Below are positions 22,771 to 33,470 of a DNA stretch of 64,000 nt, one piece after another (the stretch's first letter is position 1; the number at the start of each line of letters is the position of its first letter). This stretch comes from Beroe forskalii (lineage: Eukaryota > Ctenophora > Nuda > Beroida > Beroidae): NCBI GenBank assembly GCA_011033025.1, contig WFMF01000026.1, positions 861,724 to 925,723 of the forward strand, written 5' to 3'. The notes below the pieces were generated by a model. It had not been told where the DNA came from and ran no database searches. It was given only the letters and a program-made list of their open reading frames with translations. A program made the position numbers and the translations under genes.

Positions 22771-23578
22771 GCCTGCATATGCGTTGGCAACTCACTCGGC
22801 GCTGCTACGCAGCACCTCGTTCGCAAATTTTAACCACTGCAATCAAAATTGATTCAATATTTTTACCGCATCAAAAAATTCCAATCATATCAAAAGTTAT
22901 GAACCTCCGAAATCAAAACAGCATTAGACAGAAAAGAACGCGCGCACACTTAATGTGCACGTGCATTTTTCCCATTGCGCGCGCGTTGCCATGGGGCGTG
23001 ACGTACAGAAAAACACGAAATGCGATTTTATATAAGAGACTAGCAGGCCCGTTGGGCCTGCAAATACACAGCTCACTCGGCGCTGCTACGCAGCACCTCG
23101 TTCGCAAATTTCAAATCAACTAAATACTTTTTACCGCATCAAAAAATTCCGACCACATCAAAAGTTATGAAGCTTCGAAATCAAAACAGCATTAAACAGA
23201 AATGAACGCGCGCGCAGTTAATCTGCACGTGCAATTTCCCCCATTTTGCGCGCGTTGCCATGGGGCGTGACGTACGGAGAAAAACAGAAAATGCGAAATT
23301 ATAAGTAAGACTAGCAGGCCCGTTGGGCCTGCAAATACACAGCTCACTCGGCGCTGCTACGCAGCACCTCGTTCGCAAATTTCAAATCAACTTAATACTT
23401 TTTACCGCATCAAAAAATTCCAATCATATCAAAAGTTATATGAGCAACAAAATCAAAACAGCATTAAACAGAAATGAACGCGCGCGCTATCCATCTGCAC
23501 GTGCAGTTTTCCCATTGCGCGCGCGTTGCCATGAGGCGTGACGTACGGAGAAACACGATTTGCGATTTTATATTAGAG
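22771..23578. repeat. Three ~271-281-bp tandem units with CG-rich palindromes
   Basis: CTCACTCGGCGCTGCTACGC begins at 22791, 23072 and 23343. Each unit also has CACCTCGTTCGCAAATTT, TTTTTACCGCATCAAAAAAT, AATCAAAACAGCATTA, GCGCGCGTTGCCATG and GGCGTGACGTAC. GCCCGTTGGGCCTGC hairpins sit at two unit borders. Small differences show older divergence rather than assembly duplication. Confidence 0.85.
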
Positions 23579-23769
23579 ATTCTAGAAATTTTTATCTTGC
23601 GTTAATAATAACAAATAAACTGCTAGTGCAGAAATGAGGGATTCCCTTAAAATTGGGAAAAGGTCGAAAAAGTTGTGATATTGCTTAAAAATTTAAAGGG
23701 AAATGCTCGAAACGTTAAAGAAAAGGTCGCTTGAAGAGTGGGTTTCTCTGATTTCTGAGGTACGGGAGG

Positions 23770-23935
23770 TTTGTTCAGGTGTGTTATGAGTGGAGAGGGG
23801 TGTGCTTTGAGTTGACAGGGGTCTGTTATGAGTTGAGAGAGGTGTGTTATGAGTGGAGAGAGGTATAATATGTGTGGAGAGGGGTGGGTTACGATGAGAT
23901 AGGGGTATGTTATGAGTTGAGAGGGATGTGTTACC
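23770..23935. repeat. ~21-bp minisatellite (GTGTTATGAGTTGAGAGGGG)
   Basis: About seven to eight variable units lie here. Because the period is seven codons, the minus strand shows a repeating PLSTHNT peptide, a by-product of the repeat and not a gene. Confidence 0.75.
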
Positions 23936-24793
23936 CGTAAGTAAGCCTATCAAACTCCTAAGAAAGTCAATGCCAGTCGCACTCCTAAGAAAGCCCGTCA
24001 CACTCCTCAGTTACCCTCAGTTAGCATATAATATTTAAATTACTATTTTGTCGCAAAGTAGAGGAAAATCAAAATTCTACCTATCAAAAGATTATCGAAA
24101 ACCATGCCAATCATAAATATCACCCCCTGATGTATGATTAACCGGGCTCCAAATTAAAATTCCTAACTTAGTTCTTTCAGTAAATTTGGTCAGTTTCCAA
24201 GGTTAAATCATTTCAGATTCAAAAAATTACACTTTAACCTTTGAAAAAGAACAGAAAGTTTTAAAATCGATTATTCCCTCCCGTGGCTCAAACTCCAGTG
24301 TAATAATTATCGATATATCACTCCTTTGTAGAACTACTGCTAAGTGGCGGAATAATAGAGCAGAATATCGTTAAATAAATTGTTGATTTTATGAAGGAGC
24401 ACTCGAAAATCTATAAAAACGTTGAATTCAGAAGAGGGTCGTCAGACCCGAGTGGGAGGGAGAACTGTTTTGTCGAGGTAATAATACAATTAACAAACTC
24501 ATGGATCGTGTGATATCGAAAATTGTCAAACTCGGCTGACGCCTCGTGTGATAATTTTCGATATCCCATTCGTTTGTTAATCGCCCGATATAAAACGGCA
24601 AAATTAACCAAAAATCTGCCGAGTTGCTTCCTGGTAAAAAGATTATTCAAATGTTCATTATGTAATCATAAGTATAATTTAGATATGGAATATGCTTAAT
24701 ATGGCTCCAAGTATTCATAATGCTCATAAGGATTATTATATGGCTACATGTGAGTTTCATCTCAGGTTTGTGGAATGGCATGAATATGAATAT
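23936..24793. other. Non-coding stretch with one inverted repeat
   Basis: At 24487-24583, TTAACAAACTCATGGATCGT and GATATCGAAAATTGTC face GATAATTTTCGATATC and CATTCGTTTGTTAA around the centre near 24537. Otherwise nothing is recognised. Confidence 0.5.
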
Positions 24794-26103
24794 GGGATCA
24801 TTCACATATTACGTAATCAGCCGAGGGACATAATTATCAAAATTTTACGGACATTAATATTCACGCTCGATCCTGCCACTTCAAATTTCAAGAAAATCTC
24901 GAAATTTTCGGTTCGATTTTTTCCATTTTTACAACGATTTGAATACTTGATTTCAAGATTTTTTCAATATATTTCGTTAATTAATATGATAAATTTCCAT
25001 ATAGCAGGTTCTAAGCATAAAAATATAAGCATAATTTCCTTAAAAATTTTGTTATTGCGTTTAAAGAGATAAAGTCAGAAATTTTGCTTCTCTACCCTAG
25101 AAATTTTAAGAGGAAATACCGGACTTAATTTTCACGGACCTGAAAATCACGGACAATAGTATCACGGACAAAATTTTCACGGACATTAATATTCACGCTG
25201 ATGTGCTTAGCTGCGTGATTTTAATGTCCGTGTTAATTATGTCCGATAAGGTATACCTCTTAGTTTCATGACCTCTAAGTTTCATGACAAAAACTGCTCC
25301 TTATCCAAAAGATTTGACCATCATTCGATAAAAATTGCATTTCAATGGAGATCTCAAATCTTGAAAAAAACTGATAGACTGAATACGAAATTTTCACCCT
25401 CCTATTTTCATAAATTTGGGCCAAAAAGTAGTTTCTGTAGACTGTAGGATAAAACATATTTTCAAGATTTTTGCGTGGACGAATATACGATTTTTCTTCG
25501 TAAAGTGGGCTAAAAGTGTAAAAAAAGGCAATTTCCAATATTTCTATAGTTCTAATTATATTTCAATACTAGCCAAACTGTGTTCGTTAGGTATTCAGTT
25601 TCGCTGAACATAAATCATTAAAATGATTATCAATTATAATAATAAAGCACACATTTTTAACCCGCTTAACCATAATTAAGAAACTCAATTCTCTAGGCAT
25701 CTAAGCGGTAACTGTTGAGTGACGTTTCACATCCTTTTGGATCCTTTTCAAGAACATTTAATCACAAATGAGCATTATGGTAACATAAAACATTAAATCT
25801 AGTAGTTATATCAACAAAAAATCTTGCCTTTTGCCCTCCAGAAAAAATTAAAATTCTAAGTCAATCAAGTTTTGCACATCATCAATATTGTCTGAAAAAG
25901 CACATCTGAAGAAGTATGTTTTCAATGCAATTATAACATGCTAAAGTAAAGAACTTTGTTTCAGCTTTCTGGAGGGGGGGTCGTGCCGTGATTACGTAAT
26001 ATTTGCCAAAAGAGGAGGGGGTTGGCCGAGACAACGTTTGATTATGGAGAGGGGAGAAGGGGAAAAAACCCAAAAAATGATTACGTAATATGTGAACGGT
26101 CCC
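24794..26103. mobile_element. 1.3-kb DNA element, inverted ends ATTCACATATTACGTAATCA
   Basis: The left end GGGATCATTCACATATTACG is mirrored by CGTAATATGTGAACGGTCCC at 26084-26103, giving about 26 bp with two mismatches. TAT flanks both sides, which would fit a 3-bp target duplication. No transposase is evident, and the element contains a nested MITE. A lone similar terminus (GATGTAATATGCGAATGATC) lies near 57630. Confidence 0.7.
25108..25262. mobile_element. Nested MITE of GGACATTAATATTCACG-type motifs
   Basis: The left end TACCGGACTTAATTTTCACG faces CGTGTTAATTATGTCCGATA then AGGTA. TCACGGACA repeats between them. Related motifs also lie at 24827-24865. Confidence 0.6.
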
Positions 26104-26289
26104 TATAGCCTGTTTTCTTTAAATTAATTGCTTCCCTCAATTATTTACGGTCGTTCGAGCGAAAGTCGGTGATGCAAGTACTCAAAATCAAATGCACGAA
26201 GACACATGTATCAAAACGTACACCATCTACCTAATCATATGCTTATTACGATGGGATAGAATATTATTATGATTTATTGATACATTCTG

Positions 26290-27630
26290 TCCATTCTGAG
26301 GTCCATCAATGGAATTCTCCCAATTTTTCGATTCCAAGGTGCTATTTTGTGCTGCTTGCAGTATTGGAAAGTCAGCAGGTGCGAGGCAGAAGCTCCTATC
26401 GGATCAGAGAATCTTCATCAAAAGTTCAAGGAAGTACCAGGATAAGCACCGACCAAAGAAGCATCAGCAGGAGCAGTCAATCCTGAAAACGTATGATACA
26501 TGAGTTTTCACAACTAATTAACCATCAATGATTATTAATCAATATCAGACCATTCAGAATTCAATTAAATTTTTCCAGTTTCTGATCCCCACCTGCTAAT
26601 GATTATCATAGTTTACCTGTTGGATTATATTGCATCGAAAAGGTCTGCAGGTCAGCAGGTGTGGGGCAGTGCTCAGTAGCATGTATCGGATCAGGGAACC
26701 TTCTTCAGCAGTTCAAGTCTATGAGTAGACAGGAGTAGGCAAACCTGGACACGTTTTTCAATTACATGAGTTTGAACAAGTTATTGACAACCGTCAACCT
26801 TCTACTCATACACTGAAATGGCAATGTGATTACTGCATTATTTAATATCTGTCCATTCTATGGTGCTGGTAAGTAGGGGTAGCCCATGTATCAATTTTGA
26901 GATACATGGGCTTTTTGCCTCCTTGACATGGGTTTAACTCCAATCATACCCCTCACACAGTATGGTAGTATAGTGGACTCCATCATATATGATGGAGTCC
27001 ACACCTTCGAATAACCCGATATATGAAGGATCATGGGCATTTGAGGTCAAAATTGCGTTTATTTGGGGCTCCTATATTTGCCAACCCCATCAAGTCCCTT
27101 ATTTCAACATTCAAACATATTTATGAAATCTAGCACTGTTTACCTGTTAGATTGCATTGTGTTGAAAAGGTCTGCATGTGGTAGGTACTTAGTAACTTGC
27201 TTCAGATCAGGAAACATACTTCAGCAGTTCACTGAAGGCAGGAGACAGGAGTAGACAAACCTGGACAGGTATTACAATTACATGAGTTTTAACAAATTAA
27301 TGACCATCAACCTTATAGTTACAATGAATTAATGACATATTCAATATCTGGCAATATTGGAATCTTAAATCTTTCCAGTTTCTTATCTCGAAATGTTACT
27401 TCATGATTATTATAGTTAACCTGTTGCATTGTATTGTATTCAACTGCAAGAAGTCTGCAGCTGCAAGTGGTAGGTAATTTGTAGCTCACATCATATCAGG
27501 GAACCTTCTTCTGCAGTTCAAGGAGGCACCAGTAGACAGGAGTAGGCAAATCTGGACATGTATTACCTACATGAGTTATAACAACTGAACAACCATTAAA
27601 CTTTTAAAATGAAATAACAACTTTCAATTG
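26290..27630. repeat. Four degenerate ~288-bp direct repeats
   Basis: The block GGATCAGGGAACCTTCTTCAG recurs in variants near 26400, 26689, 27206 and 27494. It is preceded by AAGGTCTGCAGGT-type sequence and followed by GACAGGAGTAGGCAAACCTG and ACATGAGTTTTAACAA. Spacing is about 288 bp except for a longer gap holding the hairpins at 26881-27002. The first copy has a 64-codon plus frame (26309-26503) with VLFCAACS and KKHQQEQ, faintly like a BED/CGBP1-type zinc finger of hAT transposons. That reading is weak. Confidence 0.7.
26881..27002. repeat. Two adjacent perfect hairpins
   Basis: AGCCCATGTATC (26881-26892) pairs with GATACATGGGCT (26901-26912) over an 8-base loop. GTGGACTCCATCATA followed directly by its complement forms a perfect 30-bp palindrome at 26973-27002. 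Both lie in the extra spacer between the second and third 288-bp units. Confidence 0.85.
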
Positions 27631-28208
27631 TAACTATAAGAGCTTCTCAGTAATGCTGCCTTTGGTGCAGAGCATGAATTGTTAATTTAAATTTGTTCAT
27701 GACCAAATAAGGAAGCTAGCTTGCATTTATGAAAGGGTTAATTTTTTATGCCACAAACCTGGTTTCACTATGTCATGTGGATGAAGTGGATGCAATAATT
27801 GCCTCAATCTCTAAAATGAAAGAGTCTTGAATGGTCTATATATTTTCTGGGACATTGCATTATTGTGGCATGACTTTTGCGGCTAAAGGGCTATGTTGGA
27901 GAAGCAGCAGTTACCAATTTGGTAGAGAAAATCCCATAAAATAAAGAATTTCTTTAAAACATCAATGTACAAGCATAGAAACAGTTTACATTTGTCACAA
28001 ATATAGCCCCAATCCTTTTATAAAACACAATTCATAAGATAATTCATAAGATAATTCATAAGATAATTCATAATTCATAATTCAGGAATCAATTAACAAC
28101 ATTAAATAATTCGATTTATAGCATCAAAAGCATTCAGATGGATAGCCCAATTAACCAAAGTATCCATGAAGCTCTATCCATTGCAGAATACTTCTATTCG
28201 TAGAAATT
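27631..28208. other. AT-rich stretch with a small AGATAATTCAT repeat
   Basis: CATAAGATAATT is repeated near 28034-28078. Nothing else is recognised. Confidence 0.4.
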
Positions 28209-29400
28209 GATGTCTTGAAGAAAGATTTCTTTTTATTTCAAATAAATTCATAGAAATTTTTTTGAATTAAAAAGAAATCTTTCTTCAAGACATCTTTTTT
28301 TTTTTTTTTTCGGGCAATATTCACTGACCACCTCCCTTCTTGGGGGGTGATGGCAGCTCTCCAGCACGGAGAGCTCGACTGGAACCCACCTGGCTGCACT
28401 TCAAGACATCAATCTGCAAGACTTTTCTCCAACTCCGTACTTGAACACCAACATGATCCCTTTCGGTAATCCAATGTGGAGAGCAGCAGGATCCAAGTGA
28501 GTCACACCAAGATGAGTGGTGTGCAGGCATCTTCAGTCCAATACCTACCTCAGCTTTCGGGGTGTTTAAATTGCGAGCTTTTTTTATGAGGTAGGCCCCC
28601 CAGCAGTCACCCCCCTGGTACCCAGGGTATAGCACCATCAAGTGCAGTGACCACCTGCCTGAATGAAACTGAAACTTGCTCTTTGGTCTTTGTTTGTACT
28701 CAAGCATCAAGAAATTAAGCAAAACACTTAGTGAAGAGAAGTAGAGGACCGGTGGATGGATCCGGGTTATTTGTGTCCTTTTACGTTGCACATTAATAAA
28801 ATTAATGAGAAGTGGCATGCATCCTAATCCAATACTTCATCTTGAGAGATGCTTCTCCTGAAAATCAGGGTTAAACATTTTTGAATTAAAAAGAAATCTT
28901 TCTTCAAGACATCAATCTGCAAGACTTTTCTCCAACTCCGTACTTGAACACCAACATGATCCCTTTCGGTAATCCAATGTGGAGAGCAGCAGGATCCAAG
29001 TGAGTCACACCAAGATGAGTGGTGTGCAGGCATCTTCAGTCCAATACCTACCTCAGCTTTCAGGGGTGTTTAAATTGCGAGAGCTTTTTATGAGGTAGGC
29101 CCCAGCAGTCACCCCTGGTACCAGGGTATAGCACCGTCAAGTGCAGTGACCTCCTGCCTGAATGAAACTGAAACTTGCTCTTTGGTCTTTGTTTGTACTC
29201 CAAGCATCAAGAAATTAAAGCAAAACACTTAGTGAAGAGAAGTAGAGGACCGGTGGATGGATCCGGGTTATTTGTGTCCTTTTACGTTGCACATTAATAA
29301 AATTAATGAGAAGTGGCATGCATCCTAATCCAATACTTCATCTTGAGAGATGCTTCTCCTGAAAATCAGGGTTAAAACATTTTTGAATTAAAAAGAAATA
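28209..29400. repeat. ~500-bp direct duplication with shared hairpin-derived start
   Basis: A hairpin at 28209-28294 pairs GATGTCTTGAAGAAAGATTT with its complement. The right arm, AATTAAAAAGAAATCTTTCT, starts unit 1 (28264) and unit 2 (28884), and a truncated third start is at 29387. From ATCAATCTGCAAGACTTTTC to GAAAATCAGGGTTAAA the units are nearly identical. Most differences are homopolymer lengths, such as the C runs near 28597-28620 versus 29098-29117. Unit 1 has about 105 extra bases (28295-28400) that include a T run. The long minus frame at 28321-28818 is not recognised as any family. Confidence 0.8.
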
Positions 29401-29733
29401 AATAATTAAAATGATTTATAGTGTATAGGATATTTTGATTTAATACTGACATTTAAGATCATTGATTCAACAGAAACATTTATTTCAAAACACCTGCCCA
29501 TGGTTCATTGGAAAAATAATTCTACGGTCTTTTCATCGAATTAATTTGAAAAATTACTGCTCAAGAAAAAAATACAAAAAATTCGACTCAAATAATTTGT
29601 CAGAATTCCATCTGCGCGTGCGCGCCGCGCCGCGCGCGCGCCAGATCTAGCCTAACGCGCAACGCGCGGCCACAGCAGATGCGAACGACGTGGCCAATGG
29701 CCATTATGATGAAATTAGATCTATAGAAGCGGG
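29401..29733. other. Spacer with a short CG-rich palindromic run
   Basis: GCGCGTGCGCGCCGCGCCGC and GCGCGCGCGCC lie at about 29613-29642. No gene is recognised. Confidence 0.4.
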
Positions 29734-30219
29734 AGGATCAAAAAATTTTGTGTGAAATAAAGTGATCCTTTTCGGCCACTGCAGTGGACGAAAAGGCTCA
29801 AAAATTACACATAAAATTTTTGATCCTCCTCGGCCACGGGAGTGGACGAAAGGCTCAAAAATTTTTACATAAAAAAAATTTTATGAAAAATTTTTTATGT
29901 AAAAAAAAGTGAGCCTGCTCGGCCACCGTAGCCAGTTCGGCCACCGCGTGGCCGAGGCGTCCCACTTTTTTGGAGCGCTATAACTCCGCCATTTTGGGTC
30001 GGTTGGTCCTAATCTTTGCACCGTTGGAAAGAGCAACTTTTCTAGTTTCAAATACATGCCGAGTTTTGTCTTTTCAGATTAAAATTGGCATTTAAATTTT
30101 GCATCAAAGTTGGAAAAATATAGGTGAGCCAGCTCGGCCACGCGGTGGCCGAAATGGCTCACTATTTCAAAAACACGAAAAATTATTTTCAAGTGAGCCA
30201 CCTCGGCCACCATAGCCTA
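29734..30219. mobile_element. Foldback elements, TCGGCCAC / GTGAGCC family, copies 2 and 3
   Basis: At 29734-29970, modules GTGATCC, TTCGGCCACTG, GTGGACGAAAGGCTC, AGTGAGCC and GGCCACCGCGTGGCCGAG alternate. At 30124-30219, GTGAGCCAGCTCGGCCACGC with its complement and a further GTGAGCCACCTCGGCCAC form another unit. Both match the element at 19018-19319. Confidence 0.7.
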
Positions 30220-30269
30220 GCAATGCTTTTGAAAAGCATATGCAGCTCTTGAAAAGCGCGTGCAGTACG

Positions 30270-30518
30270 GTGTTCTAAAAGGGCCAAATTGAAAATAGTC
30301 ATATGGAATATTTACTATTTGATACCTATTTGATACCTATTCGATACCTATTTTTTCGTTTGGCCCTTTTGGAACAGTATCCGTGTTCCAAAAGGCCAAA
30401 TTGGCCCTTTGGAATAGCTTCGTGTTCCGAAAAGTGCATGGCCCTTTGGAATAGCTTCGTGTTCCAAAAGGGCCAAATTGGCACTTTTGGAACATATTCG
30501 TGTTCTAAAAGGGCCAAA
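30270..30518. repeat. Short repeats of GTGTTCTAAAAGGGCCAAA
   Basis: AAAGGGCCAAATTGG and its inverse TTTGGCCCTTTTGGAACA recur about six times in mixed orientation, together with GGAATAGCTTCGTGTTCC. A triplicated CTATTTGATAC lies at about 30314-30348. The array directly abuts the 5' end of the element at 30521. Confidence 0.7.
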
Positions 30519-31019
30519 ACACCCTATCGCATTGCCGGATTTTAGTTTGTCCAAATAAGATCGCAAAAAGATCGCGAGAAGATCGGAAAAAGACACAAAA
30601 AAGATCGGCGAAAGATCGACAAAAAGATCGGTGGACAATGACAGCGCGTTACATAAACGTGACGCGCACTGCATCCATCCTGAAACGCTCAAAGCAAGAC
30701 ATAATGGCGCGCAAAACATGTCACGTGACTTTGAACTCAGAGTTTTAGAACGATTCACGTGCACTGTTGACGCGCCGCACTTTGTGCCATTCATTTCTTT
30801 GTGCTACGTTTTATAATTTGTTCTAAAGTGAGGTTGTGCGACTTGCTACGTGCGTTTGTTATTTCAAGAAAAATATAAAGTTGAATTGAATGACGAATGT
30901 ATCGACTACTTCAGTGCTATAGATTCCTACTTCCTGTCTCTTTAATTGTACCAAATTCTTTGAACTAGAACTGCTGAACTGAACGAGGATTGATGTCAAT
31001 CGGACTTATGAGTGGTGTC

Positions 31020-32336
31020 GTGTGAGCCGTAGACCAGAGAGCGTCAGCCGGAAAAGTGTGGAGTCAGTCAGAGGATTGAAAATAGTTAACAGAAGGGTGG
31101 TGACAGCCGAAGAAAAGTGGTGTCAGCCGAGGAAGAGTGATGTCTCTCAGAGAAGAGTGGTGTCAATCGAAAAAGAGTGGTGTCAGCCGAGGAAGAGAGG
31201 TGACCGCCGAGGAAGAACAGTTTCAGCCGAGGAATAGTTATGTCTGCCAGAGAAGAGCGATGTCTGTCAGAGACGAGTGGTACAGTCAGAGCTTCAGAGG
31301 AATGAAAATAGAAGGGTGGTGACAGCCGAAGAAGAGTGGTGTCAGTCACAGAAAAGTGGTGTCAGTCGGAGAATCGAAAAGTGGTGTCATTCAGCCGAGG
31401 CTAAGTGGTGACAGCCGAGGAAGAGAGGTGTCAGTCAGAGAAGAGTGAGGTCTGTCGGAGAAGAGTGGTGACAGCCGAAGAAAAGTGGTGTCAGCCGAGG
31501 AAGAGTGATGTCTCTCAGAGAAGAGTGGTGTCAATCGAAAAAGAGTGGTGTCAGCCGAGGAAGAGAGGTGACCGCCGAGGAAGAACAGTTTCAGCCGAGG
31601 AAGAGTGATGTCTGCCAGAGAAGAGCGATGTCTGTCAGAGAAGAGTGGTGTCAGTCAGAGGAATGAAAATAGAAGGGTGGTGACAGCCGAAGAAGAGTGG
31701 TGTCAGTCACAGAAAAGTGGTGTCAGTCGGAGAATCGAAAAGTGGTGTCATTCAGCCGAGGCTAAGTGGTGTCAGCAGAGGAAGAGTGGTGTCAGTCAGA
31801 GAAGAGTGAGGTCTGTCGGAGAAGAGTGGAGTCAGCCGAGGAAGAGAGATGTCAGCCGAAGAAGAGTGATGTCTGTCGGAGAAGAGTGGTGACAGCCGAA
31901 GAAAAGTGGTGTCAGCCGAGGAAGAGTGATGTCCGTCAGAGAAAAGTGGTGTCAATCGCAAAAGAGTGGTGACAGCCAAGGAAGAGAGGTGTCAGTCAGA
32001 GAAGAGTGAGGTCTGTCGGAGAAGAGTGGTGACAGCCGAAGAAAAGTGGTATCAGCCGAGGAAGAGTGATGTCTCTCAGAGAAGAGTGGTGTCAATCGAA
32101 AAAGAGTGGTGTCAGCCGAGGAAGAGAGGTGACCGCCGAGGAAGAACAGTTTCAGCCGAGGAATAGTTATGTCTGTCAGAGAAGAGCGATGTCTGTCGGA
32201 GAAGAGTGGTGTCAGTTAAAGAGATTGAAAATAGAAGATGGTGACAGCCGAAGAAGAGTGGTGTCAGTCAGAGAAAAGTGGTGTCAGTCGGAGAATCGAA
32301 TAGTGGTGTCATTCAGCCGAGGCTAAGTGGTGTCAG
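31020..32336 (+). repeat. 20-bp minisatellite 1 (GTGGTGTCAGCCGAGGAAGA), copy A
   Basis: About 65 units of 20 bp lie here, with higher-order blocks that include variants such as GTGATGTCTGTCAGAGAAGA and GAATGAAAATAGAAGGGTGG. The units contain no stop codon, so several plus frames of 60-95 codons read repeating EEEWCQSEKSGVSR peptides. These are products of the repeat and there is no start or codon evidence for translation. Confidence 0.9.
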
Positions 32337-33470
32337 GGAGGTAGTGAGGGGAAGAAGTGGGGCTTGAGGGGAAGTAGTGAGGAGTGAGGGGAGGTAGTGA
32401 GGAATGAGGGGAAGTAGTGAGGGAGGTTGTGAGGAATGAAGGGAAGTAGTGAGGAATGAGAGGAGGTAGTGAGGAGTGAGGGGTGTAGTGAGGAATGAGG
32501 GGAGGTAGTGAGGTGTGAGGGGAAGTAGTGAGGAATGAGGGGGAGTAGTGACGGAGGTTGTGAGGAATGAAGGGAAGTAGTGAGGCGTGAGGGGAAGTAG
32601 TAAGGAGTGAGGGGATGTAGTGAGGTGTGAGGGAAGTAGTGAGGAATGAGGGGAGTAGTGACCCGGAGGTTGTGAGGGAATGAAGAGTAGTGAGGTGGGG
32701 AAGTAGTGAGGAATGAGGGGAGTAGTGACGGAGGTTGTGAGGAATGAGGGGAAGTAGTGAGGCGTGAGGGGAAGTAGTAAGGAGTGAGGGGATGTAGTGA
32801 GGTGTGAGGGGAAGTAGTGAGGAATGAGGGGAGGTAGTGAGGAATGGGGGAAGTAGTGAGGAGTGAGGGATGTAGTGAGGAATGAGGGGAAGTAGTGAGA
32901 AATGAGGAGTGAGGGGATGTTGTGAGGAATGAGGGGAAGTAGTGAGGTGAGGGGGTGTGGCTGAGGAATGAGGGGAGGTGGTGGGGGGAAAAGGGGGGCT
33001 TGAGGGGGAAGTTGTGGGGAATGGGGGGAAATGGTAAAATGAGGGGGGGGTGAGGAATGGGGAAGTAGTGAGGTGTGGGGGAGTGGTGGAATGGGGGGGA
33101 AGTATTGAGGAATGGGGGAGGATGTAGTAGGTGGGGGAAGTGACTAGTGGGAATGGGGGAAGTAGTGGGGGAAGGGGATGTAGTGAGGAAGGGGGTAGTG
33201 AGGGGGGGGAAAGTAGTGACAATGAGGGAAGAAAGGGGGGTCTGAGGGGGGTGAGGGGGGCGTGGGGGGAAGGGCCAGGGGTCGTGGGGGGGAATGGGGA
33301 GTGAGGGGCCCCGGGGGAAGCACGTGAGGTAGGGGGAAGTAGTTGGGAGGGGAAGGGGGTGAGGGGGTGTGGGGGGAAAGGGTGAGGGAGGGGGAAAAAA
33401 GGTGAGAAGGTAGGGGTGAAGTGAGGCGGAGAAGGGATGGGGTAACCGAGCATTGAGGTGGGGGGAAATA
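32336..33470 (+). repeat. 20-bp minisatellite 2 (GTAGTGAGGAATGAGGGGAA), copy A
   Basis: About 55 units follow minisatellite 1 directly; the junction reads GTGTCAGGGAGGTAGTGAGG. The same junction is present inverted in copy C near 52729. From about 32990 onward the units carry inflated G runs and irregular lengths, which looks like consensus error. Minus-strand frames of 376 and 390 codons (repeating SLLPLIPHYFPSFLTTSPH) run through it only because the repeat lacks stops. Confidence 0.85.

Noticed and set aside
23770-24001. Minus frame with repeated PLSTHNT peptide
   Set aside because: It follows from a 21-bp minisatellite without stops.
28321-28818. 165-codon minus frame as a host gene
   Set aside because: It lies in a duplicated repeat, the second copy breaks it, and no domain is recognised.
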